Assembly: GCF_947499295.1 (NCBI RefSeq)
Contig: NZ_CANMNP010000005.1
Span: forward strand, 241,432-305,431
Reading direction: 5' to 3'
Source of the DNA: an uncultured Roseibium sp.
Lineage (GTDB): Bacteria; Pseudomonadota; Alphaproteobacteria; Rhizobiales; Stappiaceae
Length of the DNA stretch: 64,000 nt
Shown here: in pieces, positions 35,009 through 43,087 of the stretch
How the letters are laid out: each line of letters opens with the position of its first letter
Position numbering within the stretch: the first letter of the stretch is position 1
The notes under the pieces: generated by a model
What the model saw: only the letters and a program-made list of their open reading frames with translations
The model's database searches: none
Told to the model about the DNA's origin: nothing
Position numbers and translations under genes: made by a program

Positions 35009-35998
35009 TCAGAGTTCCTTTTCGACATAGTCCTCGTGTTTGGGACCAATGAGGATGTCGATTTCAGAAACAACAGCTTTTGGAAGTGCGCCGAATTTCA
35101 GGGCCCCGGCAAGATCCTGGATCTGGGCAACCGTTCGGGCACCGGGCAAGGGAAAATTGCGGTCTGATTTTGCCCAGAGCCAACCAAGTGCGCCTTGAGG
35201 CAGCGACCGGCCATCTGACTGGAGCAGGTCGCGTACTGCGTCCAGTTTTTCCAGAAACTCGATGTTTGGCTTGCCGTCTTTGTAATAGGTCAGCCACATC
35301 TGTTCCGTCGATCGGATGTCATCTTTCGGCATGACGGAACCTTTCCGATAGTTTCCGCCCAGCAGACCCATCGCCAGGGGAGAGCGAATGAAGGCAACAA
35401 GGCCTTGCTGCGCGATCGCCCTGCGGATTTTGGGTGTATCGCAAAAGACGTTTGTGCCGTGCTCTACGGCCACCACACCGTCTCTCTTCGACAAGGCTTC
35501 GACATTGCCTGTGAAGTCAGTGCTCCAACCATAGCCACGAATCTTTCCTTCAATGCGTGCTTTTTCCATCTCTTCGAATATCGGCATCGCGCGATCAATC
35601 GGCAGTGAATTCAGATGGAGAAGGACGATGTCGAGGCAGTCGCGCTGGAGCCGTTTGAGGCTGTTTTCAATCGCTGGAAGCACGCTGTCTGCACTCGCCT
35701 CCTCGCCGAGAATTTCTTTTGTGGTCTCGTCGATTGCCAGGCCCAATTTACTGACAATTACAGCCTCAGGACGATTGCGGAGCGCTTGGCCGAGCAGCTT
35801 CTCCGCATGTCCAGCGCCATATGCTGCCGCAGTGTCGAATAGGGTAATACCGCCCTCCAGGGCGGCGTGAATGGTGCGAATGGATTCAGCGTCGTCGCTG
35901 TTTGCATATCCGAGCGGACGCCCGTCCTTGAACATGGGCCCGCCGATTGGCCAACACCCCATCCCGAGTGGCGAGATCTCTTTTGAAAAAATTTGCAT
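35009..35998 (-). CDS. Aldo/keto reductase
   Basis: 329 aa from the ATG at 35998 (AGGA 7 nt upstream; an ATG at 36049 adds 17 atypical residues). NADPH-dependent AKR TIM barrel. Catalytic residues are visible: Asp and Tyr in LFDTAAAYGAGHAEKLLG, Lys in VIVSKLG and His in DIVLLHLNS. The C-terminal coenzyme-binding part has PLPGARTVAQIQDLAGAL. Two copies of CTGTCGTTTC exactly 60 bp apart lie upstream. Not joined to a recognised pathway. Confidence 0.88.
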   Translation of the reverse strand: MQIFSKEISPLGMGCWPIGGPMFKDGRPLGYANSDDAESIRTIHAALEGGITLFDTAAAYGAGHAEKLLGQALRNRPEAVIVSKLGLAIDETTKEILGEEASADSVLPAIENSLKRLQRDCLDIVLLHLNSLPIDRAMPIFEEMEKARIEGKIRGYGWSTDFTGNVEALSKRDGVVAVEHGTNVFCDTPKIRRAIAQQGLVAFIRSPLAMGLLGGNYRKGSVMPKDDIRSTEQMWLTYYKDGKPNIEFLEKLDAVRDLLQSDGRSLPQGALGWLWAKSDRNFPLPGARTVAQIQDLAGALKFGALPKAVVSEIDILIGPKHEDYVEKEL

Positions 35999-36007
35999 GT
36001 CACTATC

Positions 36008-36090
36008 CTGTCGTTTCGGCAGGAAAGTGCCATGCACCTGGTTGCGCATCCATAGAACAATCTGAAACTGTCGTTTCAGGATTGAAACGA
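36008..36090 (-). promoter_or_regulatory. Repeat cluster upstream of aldo/keto reductase gene
   Basis: CTGTCGTTTC occurs at 36008 and 36068, 60 bp apart. The second copy sits in two interlocked inverted repeats: CTGAAAC-TGTC-GTTTCAG (36062-36079) and TCGTTTCA-GGAT-TGAAACGA (36071-36090). The TGAAAC/GTTTCA half-sites look like binding sites of a dimeric repressor controlling the reductase gene. Confidence 0.5.
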
Positions 36091-36144
36091 ACTCTGAAGA
36101 ACCGCGTCACGATGGTCATCAACGGTTCTTGGCAGGTTCTGAAC

Positions 36145-36567
36145 TCAGCTTCCGGCCTGGAGGCCTGTGTCCATCAGTGATTTGATTTGAGCTTCGCTTG
36201 TACCGGCAACAATGCGCCCAAGCTCCTGATTGCCTTTCAATACAAGCAAAGTGGATCTGCGCGGAATTTTCCGCGAAGTGGTGACTTGGTGCTGGCGATA
36301 GTCGTCCCAGTCGACACGAACAAAAACCATCGCCTGATCATAGGCCGGATTGGCTCCGCGAAGGGCATTGATCACGCGTTCCTGACGGGCACAGGTTCCG
36401 CACCATGATGCGGCGTAATCCACGAACACTGTCTTGCCTGCAGAAAGTTCCTTTTCGATAAGGCCGGGCGCGTAATCCAGTGTTTCGCTCGCAAATGCCG
36501 CGTTGGGCAAAACTGTTGCCGCTAGTCCGGCAGCTGCAGATGAGAGGAGGAAGTGACGGCGGTTCAT
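36145..36567 (-). CDS. Exported thioredoxin-fold protein
   Basis: 140 aa. The N-terminus MNRRHFLLSSAAAGLAATVL is a Tat-like signal (Arg-Arg followed by a hydrophobic run), cleavage near residue 27. The mature thioredoxin fold has the active site Cys56-Gly-Thr-Cys59 in ASWCGTCAR and a cis-Pro-like IPRRSTLLVL segment. It starts 23 nt after the CcdA-like gene, which should pass electrons to it across the membrane. Periplasmic thiol reduction is inferred; the client is unknown. Confidence 0.82.
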   Translation of the reverse strand: MNRRHFLLSSAAAGLAATVLPNAAFASETLDYAPGLIEKELSAGKTVFVDYAASWCGTCARQERVINALRGANPAYDQAMVFVRVDWDDYRQHQVTTSRKIPRRSTLLVLKGNQELGRIVAGTSEAQIKSLMDTGLQAGS

Positions 36568-36590
36568 CGGGTATCCTTTCCAGTAAAGGT

Positions 36591-37307
36591 TCAGAAACGA
36601 ACAGACAGGTCCTGAAGCCAGATCGGCATGACGCTCATTGCCCAGGCATCGACCATATGATGGACGTTGAAAATCAGCAGCACGCCGACCGTCAGGAACA
36701 CGAGGCCCATAATGGGTTTGGATTTTTCAGCCAGGCCGCGCAACTTGTCGGTTCGGCTGCGCAGAGTTTCACGAGCACCCAGTCCCAACCCCACGATCAG
36801 CGTAGAAACACCGAGGGCGAAGAAACACATAATGAGTGCTGCCCAGAGGAGACTTTCTCCCTGTGAGGCAAGTGCAATTGCACCTCCAAGTGTCGGCCCG
36901 ATGCAGGGTGACCAGACAGCACCGAGAAGGATGCCGCCAAGGAACTGGCCACGCAGGCCGCTTGTGTCGGTGGATTGCATTTTCTGGCCGGCGGAACCGG
37001 AGAAACCCGCTGCAGCGAGTTCAAACCGTTGGCTGAATGCAGGCACCAGCAAGACAAGACCGAAAACGATCATCAAGGTGGCGCCGACTTTGGACATCAA
37101 TTCTTCGGTCAGACCGATGGCGTAACCCAGTGTGGATATCAGCATGCCGACGGTGACGAAGGAAACGCTCATACCGGCGGCAAGCGCGACGGGCGCACGC
37201 CGGTCGGCGTTCAATGCGGATGCCAGAACGATGGGCAGGACCGGCAGGACGCAGGGATTTATAAGTGTCAAAAGGCCTGCGAGATAAGCGAGTGGAAGTT
37301 CAAGCAT
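36591..37307 (-). CDS. ccdA: CcdA/DsbD-like thiol-disulfide membrane transporter
   Basis: 238 aa with six hydrophobic spans. The paired membrane cysteines of the CcdA family are present: Cys19 in LINPCVLPVLP and Cys135 in VWSPCIGPTLGG. The family carries reducing equivalents from cytosolic thioredoxin to periplasmic partners. The next gene encodes such a partner, a periplasmic thioredoxin-fold protein. No cytochrome c maturation gene is adjacent, so the client need not be a cytochrome. Confidence 0.88.
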   Translation of the reverse strand: MLELPLAYLAGLLTLINPCVLPVLPIVLASALNADRRAPVALAAGMSVSFVTVGMLISTLGYAIGLTEELMSKVGATLMIVFGLVLLVPAFSQRFELAAAGFSGSAGQKMQSTDTSGLRGQFLGGILLGAVWSPCIGPTLGGAIALASQGESLLWAALIMCFFALGVSTLIVGLGLGARETLRSRTDKLRGLAEKSKPIMGLVFLTVGVLLIFNVHHMVDAWAMSVMPIWLQDLSVRF

Positions 37308-37436
37308 ATGGTCCGGACAGTGCTCGTCTATTGATCACAAAAGCCGGCCGGTTTCAGCCGGTCGGCACAGCACCGTAGATAGGTCAGCGACAGGTATATG
37401 TCCCCTAAAGTCTGATCACAAATTTGTTGGCTGACC

Positions 37437-38255
37437 CTATTGGGCCAGACCGAGCGCTTTCATGTTTGCGATCGAAGCCGGAAGCTTTGCGTGATCCTTG
37501 ATTTCGACAATCAGGCGAGGGTCGCTGTCGAGTTTCCCGATCGCATTGAAGACTGAATGCCAGTTGATGTTGCCTTCACCAAGTGCCCAGTGCCGGTCGG
37601 CGTAGCCATCTGCATCCTGTAAGTGCATATGACGGAGTTTGCTTCCAGCGGCCTTGACGAAATAATCGACGGGTGGCGCACCGGTGGAACCGTGGGCATA
37701 GTGTGCATGGCCGGTATCGATGGATATCCTGACTGCTTTTGAGCCGAAGCTTTCCGCAAGTTCGACGCGGGCGTACGGGTCCTTGTCCTCGATATTTTCA
37801 ATGACCAGTTCGCAGCCGATGTCTTCCGCGCGTTTGACTGCGTTCTTCATCGTCAAATGACAGAGTTCGATCTTGCGGTCCCTTGCGTCGTCGTAATTGT
37901 CGAGATTGTTGTGATCCCAGGTGGAATAGGGACTGTGAACCACCATATGGGTCCCGCCCAGGGCTTCACAGACTTCCAGTCCTTGAAGCAGACGCTTTTT
38001 GACGATCTCGCGAATGTCGATATCAACCGGGTCGATGGTAAAGCCCCAGAATGGGCCATGAATGCCAACGCGGCCGGTGTGACCGTCAAGAAGCGCCTTC
38101 GCCTCGTCGACCAGCGGTTGCCAATCACCATTCAGCGTTTCAGCCGGCCAGAAGTCCTGAAGTTCAAGATCCCGTTGCTTTTCGAGCATCAGGTTCCGAT
38201 GCGTTTTCAGCGAGGTCACGTTCAGGGCTGCGCCCAAAATAGGAAGGTCTGGCAT
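37437..38255 (-). CDS. Sugar phosphate isomerase/epimerase-like TIM-barrel protein
   Basis: 272 aa from the ATG at 38255 (frame open to a TTG at 38288). AP-endonuclease-2-like barrel with metal-ligand-type motifs HSPYSTWDH, LVIENIEDKD, SIDTGHAHYAHG, HMHLQDADGYADRHWALGEG and the closing VEIKD. These are the Glu/Asp/His positions of the xylose isomerase-like fold. Isomerase or epimerase substrate not identifiable; it lies near, but separate from, the hydroxyacid dehydrogenase gene. Confidence 0.8.
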   Translation of the reverse strand: MPDLPILGAALNVTSLKTHRNLMLEKQRDLELQDFWPAETLNGDWQPLVDEAKALLDGHTGRVGIHGPFWGFTIDPVDIDIREIVKKRLLQGLEVCEALGGTHMVVHSPYSTWDHNNLDNYDDARDRKIELCHLTMKNAVKRAEDIGCELVIENIEDKDPYARVELAESFGSKAVRISIDTGHAHYAHGSTGAPPVDYFVKAAGSKLRHMHLQDADGYADRHWALGEGNINWHSVFNAIGKLDSDPRLIVEIKDHAKLPASIANMKALGLAQ

Positions 38256-38339
38256 GGTGATACCTGTGTTGATTGTAGCTGTTGCCAATCAGATAAGTTG
38301 CAATCCTTGACACTATTGCGACGTTTGCATCGTCTTGTT

Positions 38340-39287
38340 TCAGTATCCCTTTTTGCGGTCGACGCTTTCAGGCAGGCAACCTGTCTGGAAAAAGTGCCTG
38401 ATGTTGTCTGCGACGATTTGGGACGCGGTCGACGTAATTGTTGGTGCGGAAATATGCGGCAGGATGGTCACATTGCTGTTGCTCCACAGAGGACTTTCGG
38501 GAGGCAATGGCTCACTGTCGAAGACGTCAAGGACTGCGTGGCTCAATTGCCCGCGATCCAGGGCTGCGATCAGCGCGGGCGTTTCAATGATCGGGCCGCG
38601 CGCAAAATTAATGACGGTGGCTCCGGGTTTGCAGTGTTCAAAGGCAGTTGAGTCGAGCAGACCGCGCGTTTCGTCCGTCAATGGCATCAAAAGCACAAGA
38701 CTGTCAGCCTGCTTTAAAACGGCTTCCAATCCGTCTTGGCCACAATAGGTCCTGATGTCGTCAAGTGACTTTTCGCTTCGGCTCCAGCTGATGACATTGA
38801 AGCCGTTTGATTTCAGTCTTCTGGCGGATGCAATGCCAAGCTTGCCAAGGCCGAGAATGGCAATGGTGCGGTGCGCTGGGAGTAACAGCTCATGTCCCAG
38901 CCAGACCCGCTGGCGTTGCTGTGTCATGTATTTCGGCATATCCCGGTGAAGGTATAGCGACCAGGCAAGCACGGCCTCCGACATGGTCTCTGCCATCTGG
39001 GGATCCGTCAGGCGCACAATCAATGGGCCATCTTGGGGCAGTTCAGCGGTCAAGCGCTCAACGCCGGCCCAGAGGCTTTGCACCCAGACCAAATTTGGCA
39101 TTGCTGCGACTTTGGCAGGATCCGGATTGGCAACAATTGCAACGGTAGCCCGAGAGCGTTCCTGTTCACTCAAAGTGTCGAAGGCTTTGACTTCGGCAAT
39201 ATCCTTCAAGGCAGTCGGCAAGGCTGTGCTCCAGGCCTTGCGCTCGTCCTCATTTGCTTCGGAAACGAACGGCACAATCGGTTTCAT
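38340..39287 (-). CDS. ghrA: D-2-hydroxyacid dehydrogenase, GhrA-like
   Basis: 315 aa. NAD(P)-binding motif GLGKLG (IAILGLGKLGIASARRL) at about 143-160, and the catalytic Arg (NFARGPIIE), Glu (DVFDSEPLP) and His (ILPHISAP) in the usual order. Similar to the GhrA branch that reduces glyoxylate and hydroxypyruvate. Its ATG overlaps the TGA of the VOC gene before it (ATGA), so translation is coupled. Confidence 0.82.
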   Translation of the reverse strand: MKPIVPFVSEANEDERKAWSTALPTALKDIAEVKAFDTLSEQERSRATVAIVANPDPAKVAAMPNLVWVQSLWAGVERLTAELPQDGPLIVRLTDPQMAETMSEAVLAWSLYLHRDMPKYMTQQRQRVWLGHELLLPAHRTIAILGLGKLGIASARRLKSNGFNVISWSRSEKSLDDIRTYCGQDGLEAVLKQADSLVLLMPLTDETRGLLDSTAFEHCKPGATVINFARGPIIETPALIAALDRGQLSHAVLDVFDSEPLPPESPLWSNSNVTILPHISAPTITSTASQIVADNIRHFFQTGCLPESVDRKKGY

Positions 39288-39697
39288 CTTTCGAAGATCC
39301 CCGCAGCGTTGGCGAAGCCTTTTACTTCTATCGGGTTCCCGGACGGATCCAAAAAAAACATTGTGCTTTGTTCCCCGGTCTGGCCCTCGAACCGGATGGT
39401 CGGGGTAACAACGAAATCGAGGTTAGCGGCTACGAGCCGTTGCGCAAGAGCCTTCCACTCTTCCATGCCCAGCACAACGCCGAGATGGGGCATGGGAACC
39501 ATATGGTTTCCTACCTTGCCGGTGTTGGTTGTTTCAAATGGCTTGCCAAGATGCAGCGAGAGCTGGTGTCCAAAGAAATTGAAATCCACCCAGGCTTCAG
39601 TGCTGCGTCCTTCCTGGCAGCCGAGCAGGCGGCCGTAAAACGCACGTGCTTCATCGAGATCGGTTACGTGGTAGGCGAGGTGGAAGCAGGGTTGCAT
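39284..39697 (-). CDS. VOC (glyoxalase/dioxygenase-like) family protein
   Basis: 137 aa from the ATG at 39697. Two beta-alpha-beta-beta-beta modules: FHLAYHVTDLDEARAFYG at the start and a second half ending in STMFFLDPSGNPIEVKGF, with His and Glu metal ligands. Fits the VOC superfamily (glyoxalase I, dioxygenase, resistance proteins). It precedes ghrA with a 4-bp overlap and is divergent from a LysR gene; substrate unknown. Confidence 0.8.
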   Translation of the reverse strand: MQPCFHLAYHVTDLDEARAFYGRLLGCQEGRSTEAWVDFNFFGHQLSLHLGKPFETTNTGKVGNHMVPMPHLGVVLGMEEWKALAQRLVAANLDFVVTPTIRFEGQTGEQSTMFFLDPSGNPIEVKGFANAAGIFER

Positions 39698-39787
39698 GAG
39701 TTTCTCCAGAAATGTGTGTGCTCGTAGTAGCAGAACCAATTCAAAACAATTACTATCTTTTTGCTTCTTCTTTCATAGGCAAATGTT

Positions 39788-40645
39788 TTGGATACGCGAT
39801 TTCTGGAAAGCTTGATTGCCGTCGTTGAAAGTGGCTCTATTGCCGGTGCCGCGAGGACGCAAAACCTCACTGCAGCGGCTGTCAGCCAAAGAATACGCGT
39901 TTTGGAAACCGAACTTGCCTGTGAACTGCTCGTCCGGACCTCTCATGCGGCACAACCGACACCAGAGTGTCTTCGCGTGTTGCCGGCGGCCCGAGAACTT
40001 GTACAGGCTGCACAGCGGTTACGCTCTGCTACAGATGCTGAAGGTTTGGGTGGGCCTTACCGTCTCGGGGCAGTCTCGACCGTCCTTGTTGACTACGGCC
40101 CCACTGTCATCGACGTCTTCAGGGAAAGAGCGCCTAAGGCAATGCTCACCATTCGGCCGGGCACCTCCCGTGCCCTCTACCAGGATCTTGTGGCGGGCCA
40201 CCTGGATGCGGTTCTGATTTCCGAACCGCCTTTCTCGTTGCCAAAGAGCTTGCGCAGCAGTTTGTTCTGCGAAGAAACGGCGGTTCACATTGCTCCTGCA
40301 GACGCGGATCAGAAGACCCCCGGTGACGCTGACTTGCCCTGGATTGTCTATGACAGGGAAGCCTGGGGCGGGCGCGTTATCTGGAATGCCTTTGAGCGGA
40401 AATTTCGCCGTGGACATATCCTTTGCGAACTGGATGGATTGGAGACGATTGCACAGATGGTGGCGAGTGGAGCCGGTCAGGCAATTGTGCCGGAATGGCG
40501 TGGCCTGATTGCTCAGAGGTCCAACTTGCAGGAACTGTCAATGACAACTTCTGCAGTGCGCAAGATGGTTCTTGTTCATCCAACTGCGTCTGTTGTCGCC
40601 TCTCTGACGGAATTGGTGCTCGCAGCGATTGCCAAAGCGCCTTGA
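39788..40645 (+). CDS. LysR-family regulator (TTG start)
   Basis: 285 aa. The reading frame begins with TTG at 39788 (MDTRFLESLIAVVESGS), which puts the helix-turn-helix (SGSIAGAARTQNLTAAAVSQRIRVLE, about 14-40) at the standard distance from the N-terminus. The effector domain follows (GLGGPYRLGAVSTVLVDYGPTV onward). Divergent from VOC-ghrA across 90 bp, so those two genes are its probable target. Confidence 0.87.
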   Translation: MDTRFLESLIAVVESGSIAGAARTQNLTAAAVSQRIRVLETELACELLVRTSHAAQPTPECLRVLPAARELVQAAQRLRSATDAEGLGGPYRLGAVSTVLVDYGPTVIDVFRERAPKAMLTIRPGTSRALYQDLVAGHLDAVLISEPPFSLPKSLRSSLFCEETAVHIAPADADQKTPGDADLPWIVYDREAWGGRVIWNAFERKFRRGHILCELDGLETIAQMVASGAGQAIVPEWRGLIAQRSNLQELSMTTSAVRKMVLVHPTASVVASLTELVLAAIAKAP

Positions 40646-41134
40646 AAAGAGATTGCCGCATTCAATACATCAACCCATGGGTGTAGTTTTGAGGGTTCCG
40701 CGAGGTCAGCAAGAATCACTTCTTTGAAAGAAAACTAAAATTCATGACGATTGTAGGCATAAAAATGTCGCTTGAGGGCGCGCTATTGAAATTAACGATA
40801 TGATTGCAGGGTGAATTGGGACTCTACTGTTGTGCTAACGGCTTCTTAGTGCAATGGTAAAGCGTGTTGAGCTTCGAGCTGGTTTAAATACCGGCGATGA
40901 TCCCATTCGGTTACGTTTGGCTCATCAAAGCGGCTGCAGAGCAAGAGTAGCGTATAAGCGTTAGATGAAGGCTAAATTAAAAATAATTGATATTCATGCC
41001 TTCAAGTCGAAACTTCGTTTCTTGCTTGATATACTTTCCAATTGGAAGCGCGGATGCGTGAATACTTCGCGGAGAGAATTTGCGAACTGCACCCAAAAAC
41101 ACAATCAGCAAAAAGACTGGACAGGAGTGTTCCT
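40646..41134. other. AT-rich intergenic region upstream of proX
   Basis: 489 bp with no supported gene. Contains AT-rich stretches near 40720-40810 and 40970-41040, expected for a proX promoter. Around 40840-40910 lies a sequence vaguely like a tRNA (TAGTGCAATGGTAAAGCG and GGTTTAAATACC), but it does not fold as one. The frame of proX is open upstream to 41042, without a ribosome binding site there. Confidence 0.5.
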
Positions 41135-42127
41135 ATGAAGAAGTTGTTTGCCACAGTCGCCGCGACCGCGCTGGTCGGGATGGCGTCGTCAGCCATGGCC
41201 GAAGACTGCGGCACGATCACCGTCGCTGAAATGAACTGGGCGTCTGCAGGCGCAATCTCCCAGATCGACAAAATCATTCTCGAGAACGGTTACGGCTGCA
41301 ATGTCGAGCTCGTTGCCGGTGACACGATGCCGACGTTCACTTCCATGAACGAGAAGGGTGAGCCGGACATGGCTCCCGAGCTTTGGATCAATGCCGTACG
41401 CGAACCGCTCGACCAGGCTGTTTCGGAAGGCTCCCTGATCATCGGCGGTGAGATCCTCAACGAAGGTGGCGTTGAAGGCTTTTGGGTGCCAACGTTCATT
41501 GCCGAGGAACACGGCATCAAAACCGTCAAGGACGCTCTTGCCCGTCCGGATCTCTTCAAGGGAGCGGAAGACGACAGCAAAGGTGGCTTCTTCACATGCC
41601 CGACCGGCTGGAACTGCCGCATAACCACCGGCAACCTGTTCCGGGCATTCGGCTTCGACGAAGCCGGGTTTGAAATGGTCGATCCGGGTTCCGCTGCGGG
41701 CCTCGACGGTTCAATTGCCCGCGCCAACGAGCGCAAGGAAGGTTGGCTTGGCTATTACTGGGCGCCTACCTCCATTCTCGGCAAATACGACATGACGTTG
41801 CTCGACTTTGAAGTGCCGCATGACAAGGCCGAGTGGGATAAATGCACCGTGGTCGAGGACTGTCCGGATCCGAAGCCGAATTCCTGGGTCAAGTCCGAAG
41901 TCTTCACAGTTGTGACAGACGATTTTGCAAACAAGGCGGGTCCTGCAATGGACTACATCAAAGGCCGTACGTGGGACAACCGTACAGCTGGTAAGGTGTT
42001 GGCATGGATGAGCGACAATCAGGCGGCCAATGAAGACGGTGCTTATTACTTCCTCGAAAACTTCGAGGATGTATGGACCCAGTGGGTCAGCCCGGAAGCT
42101 GCCGAAAAAATCAAGGCATCGCTCTAA
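41135..42127 (+). CDS. proX: Glycine betaine-type ABC transporter substrate-binding protein
   Basis: 330 aa; ATG at 41135 with AGGAG upstream and a signal peptide (MKKLFATVAATALVGMASSAMA). OpuAC/ProX fold. Tryptophans that line an aromatic cage for quaternary amines lie in EMNWASAGA, PELWINAVREP, CPTGWNCRITTG and GYYWAPTSIL. Six cysteines remain in the mature protein, an unusual number for ProX, suggesting disulfides. First gene of a proX-W-V unit; the ligand is probably a betaine or another onium compound. Confidence 0.88.
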   Translation: MKKLFATVAATALVGMASSAMAEDCGTITVAEMNWASAGAISQIDKIILENGYGCNVELVAGDTMPTFTSMNEKGEPDMAPELWINAVREPLDQAVSEGSLIIGGEILNEGGVEGFWVPTFIAEEHGIKTVKDALARPDLFKGAEDDSKGGFFTCPTGWNCRITTGNLFRAFGFDEAGFEMVDPGSAAGLDGSIARANERKEGWLGYYWAPTSILGKYDMTLLDFEVPHDKAEWDKCTVVEDCPDPKPNSWVKSEVFTVVTDDFANKAGPAMDYIKGRTWDNRTAGKVLAWMSDNQAANEDGAYYFLENFEDVWTQWVSPEAAEKIKASL

Positions 42128-42146
42128 GCTGCCGAGACGAGACTGG

Positions 42147-42171
42147 AGCCCGCGCTAATGTGCGGGCTTTT
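42147..42171 (+). terminator. Hairpin between proX and proW
   Basis: AGCCCGC pairs with GCGGGCT around an 8-nt loop, followed by four T. It probably attenuates transcription into proW and proV. Confidence 0.7.
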
Positions 42172-42202
42172 CATTTGGGGCAAAACCATCGGGACGACAC
42201 AG

Positions 42203-43087
42203 ATGGACTGGATCGAATTTCCCTCGCTTAGCCGGGGCACCTTGCTAACAATCAAGAAAACCATTGATGGATCATTCAAGGAGTTCACCAGGGCGTATGG
42301 TGACATCATCGACAAGATGTTTGATCCGTTGCAGGACTTCCTGATTTTTCTTGAACAGCTACTGATCAACTCTCCCTGGCCTATTGTGCTCGCAGCATTT
42401 GCTGTGATCATTTTTCTGCTGAGCCGGAAAGTGTCCATCGTGATCGGCACGGTCGTTGCGCTTGTTCTGATTGGGGTCTTCGGGCTCTGGGAAGACACGA
42501 TGCGCACAGTCGCCATGGTGACGGTATGCACCATGCTGGCGATCGTTCTGGGCATTCCGATCGGTATCCTCATGGCGCGTTCTGATCGTGTCCAGCGGAT
42601 GGTCAACCCGGTGCTGGATTTGATGCAGACCATGCCGAGCTTTGTCTATCTGATCCCGGTGGTCATGATCTTCGGAATTGGCAAGGTCCCAGGTCTTATC
42701 GCGGTCGTGATCTATGCAATCCCGCCAATGATCCGATTGACCAATCTAGGGATCCGGCTTGTCGATCAAGACGTGCTTGAAGCCGCAGATGCCTTTGGGT
42801 CCAATGCGCGACAGAAACTCATGAATGTCCAATTGCCACTGGCGCTGCCAACCATAATGGCAGGTATCAACCAGTGCATCATGATGTCTCTGTCCATGGT
42901 CGTGGTCGCGTCGATGATCGGTGTCAAAGGGCTTGGCCAAGAAGTTCTCAATGCGATTAACAACCAATACCTGACGGCTGGAATGTTGAGTGGTCTCTCA
43001 ATTGTTTCAATCGCAATTATCTTTGACCGTGCGACCCAGGCTTATGGCAAGCGCCTTCAAAAACACTCGGAGGTCGTCCATGGCTGA
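42203..43087 (+). CDS. proW: Glycine betaine-type ABC transporter permease
   Basis: 294 aa from the ATG at 42203; the frame opens at 42158 inside the hairpin region, so the later start is preferred. OpuAB/ProW-type permease with five to six spans. EAA loop ADAFGSNARQKLMNVQLPLALPTIMAGI at about 205-232, and the core VVASMIGVKGLGQEVLNAI typical of betaine transporters. Its stop overlaps the ATG of the ATPase gene by 8 bp. Confidence 0.9.
   Translation: MDWIEFPSLSRGTLLTIKKTIDGSFKEFTRAYGDIIDKMFDPLQDFLIFLEQLLINSPWPIVLAAFAVIIFLLSRKVSIVIGTVVALVLIGVFGLWEDTMRTVAMVTVCTMLAIVLGIPIGILMARSDRVQRMVNPVLDLMQTMPSFVYLIPVVMIFGIGKVPGLIAVVIYAIPPMIRLTNLGIRLVDQDVLEAADAFGSNARQKLMNVQLPLALPTIMAGINQCIMMSLSMVVVASMIGVKGLGQEVLNAINNQYLTAGMLSGLSIVSIAIIFDRATQAYGKRLQKHSEVVHG

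Noticed and set aside
40840..40910. Possible tRNA gene
   Set aside because: D-arm-like and T-arm-like pieces exist but the T-loop lacks the conserved TTC, the anticodon stem does not pair and no acceptor stem closes.
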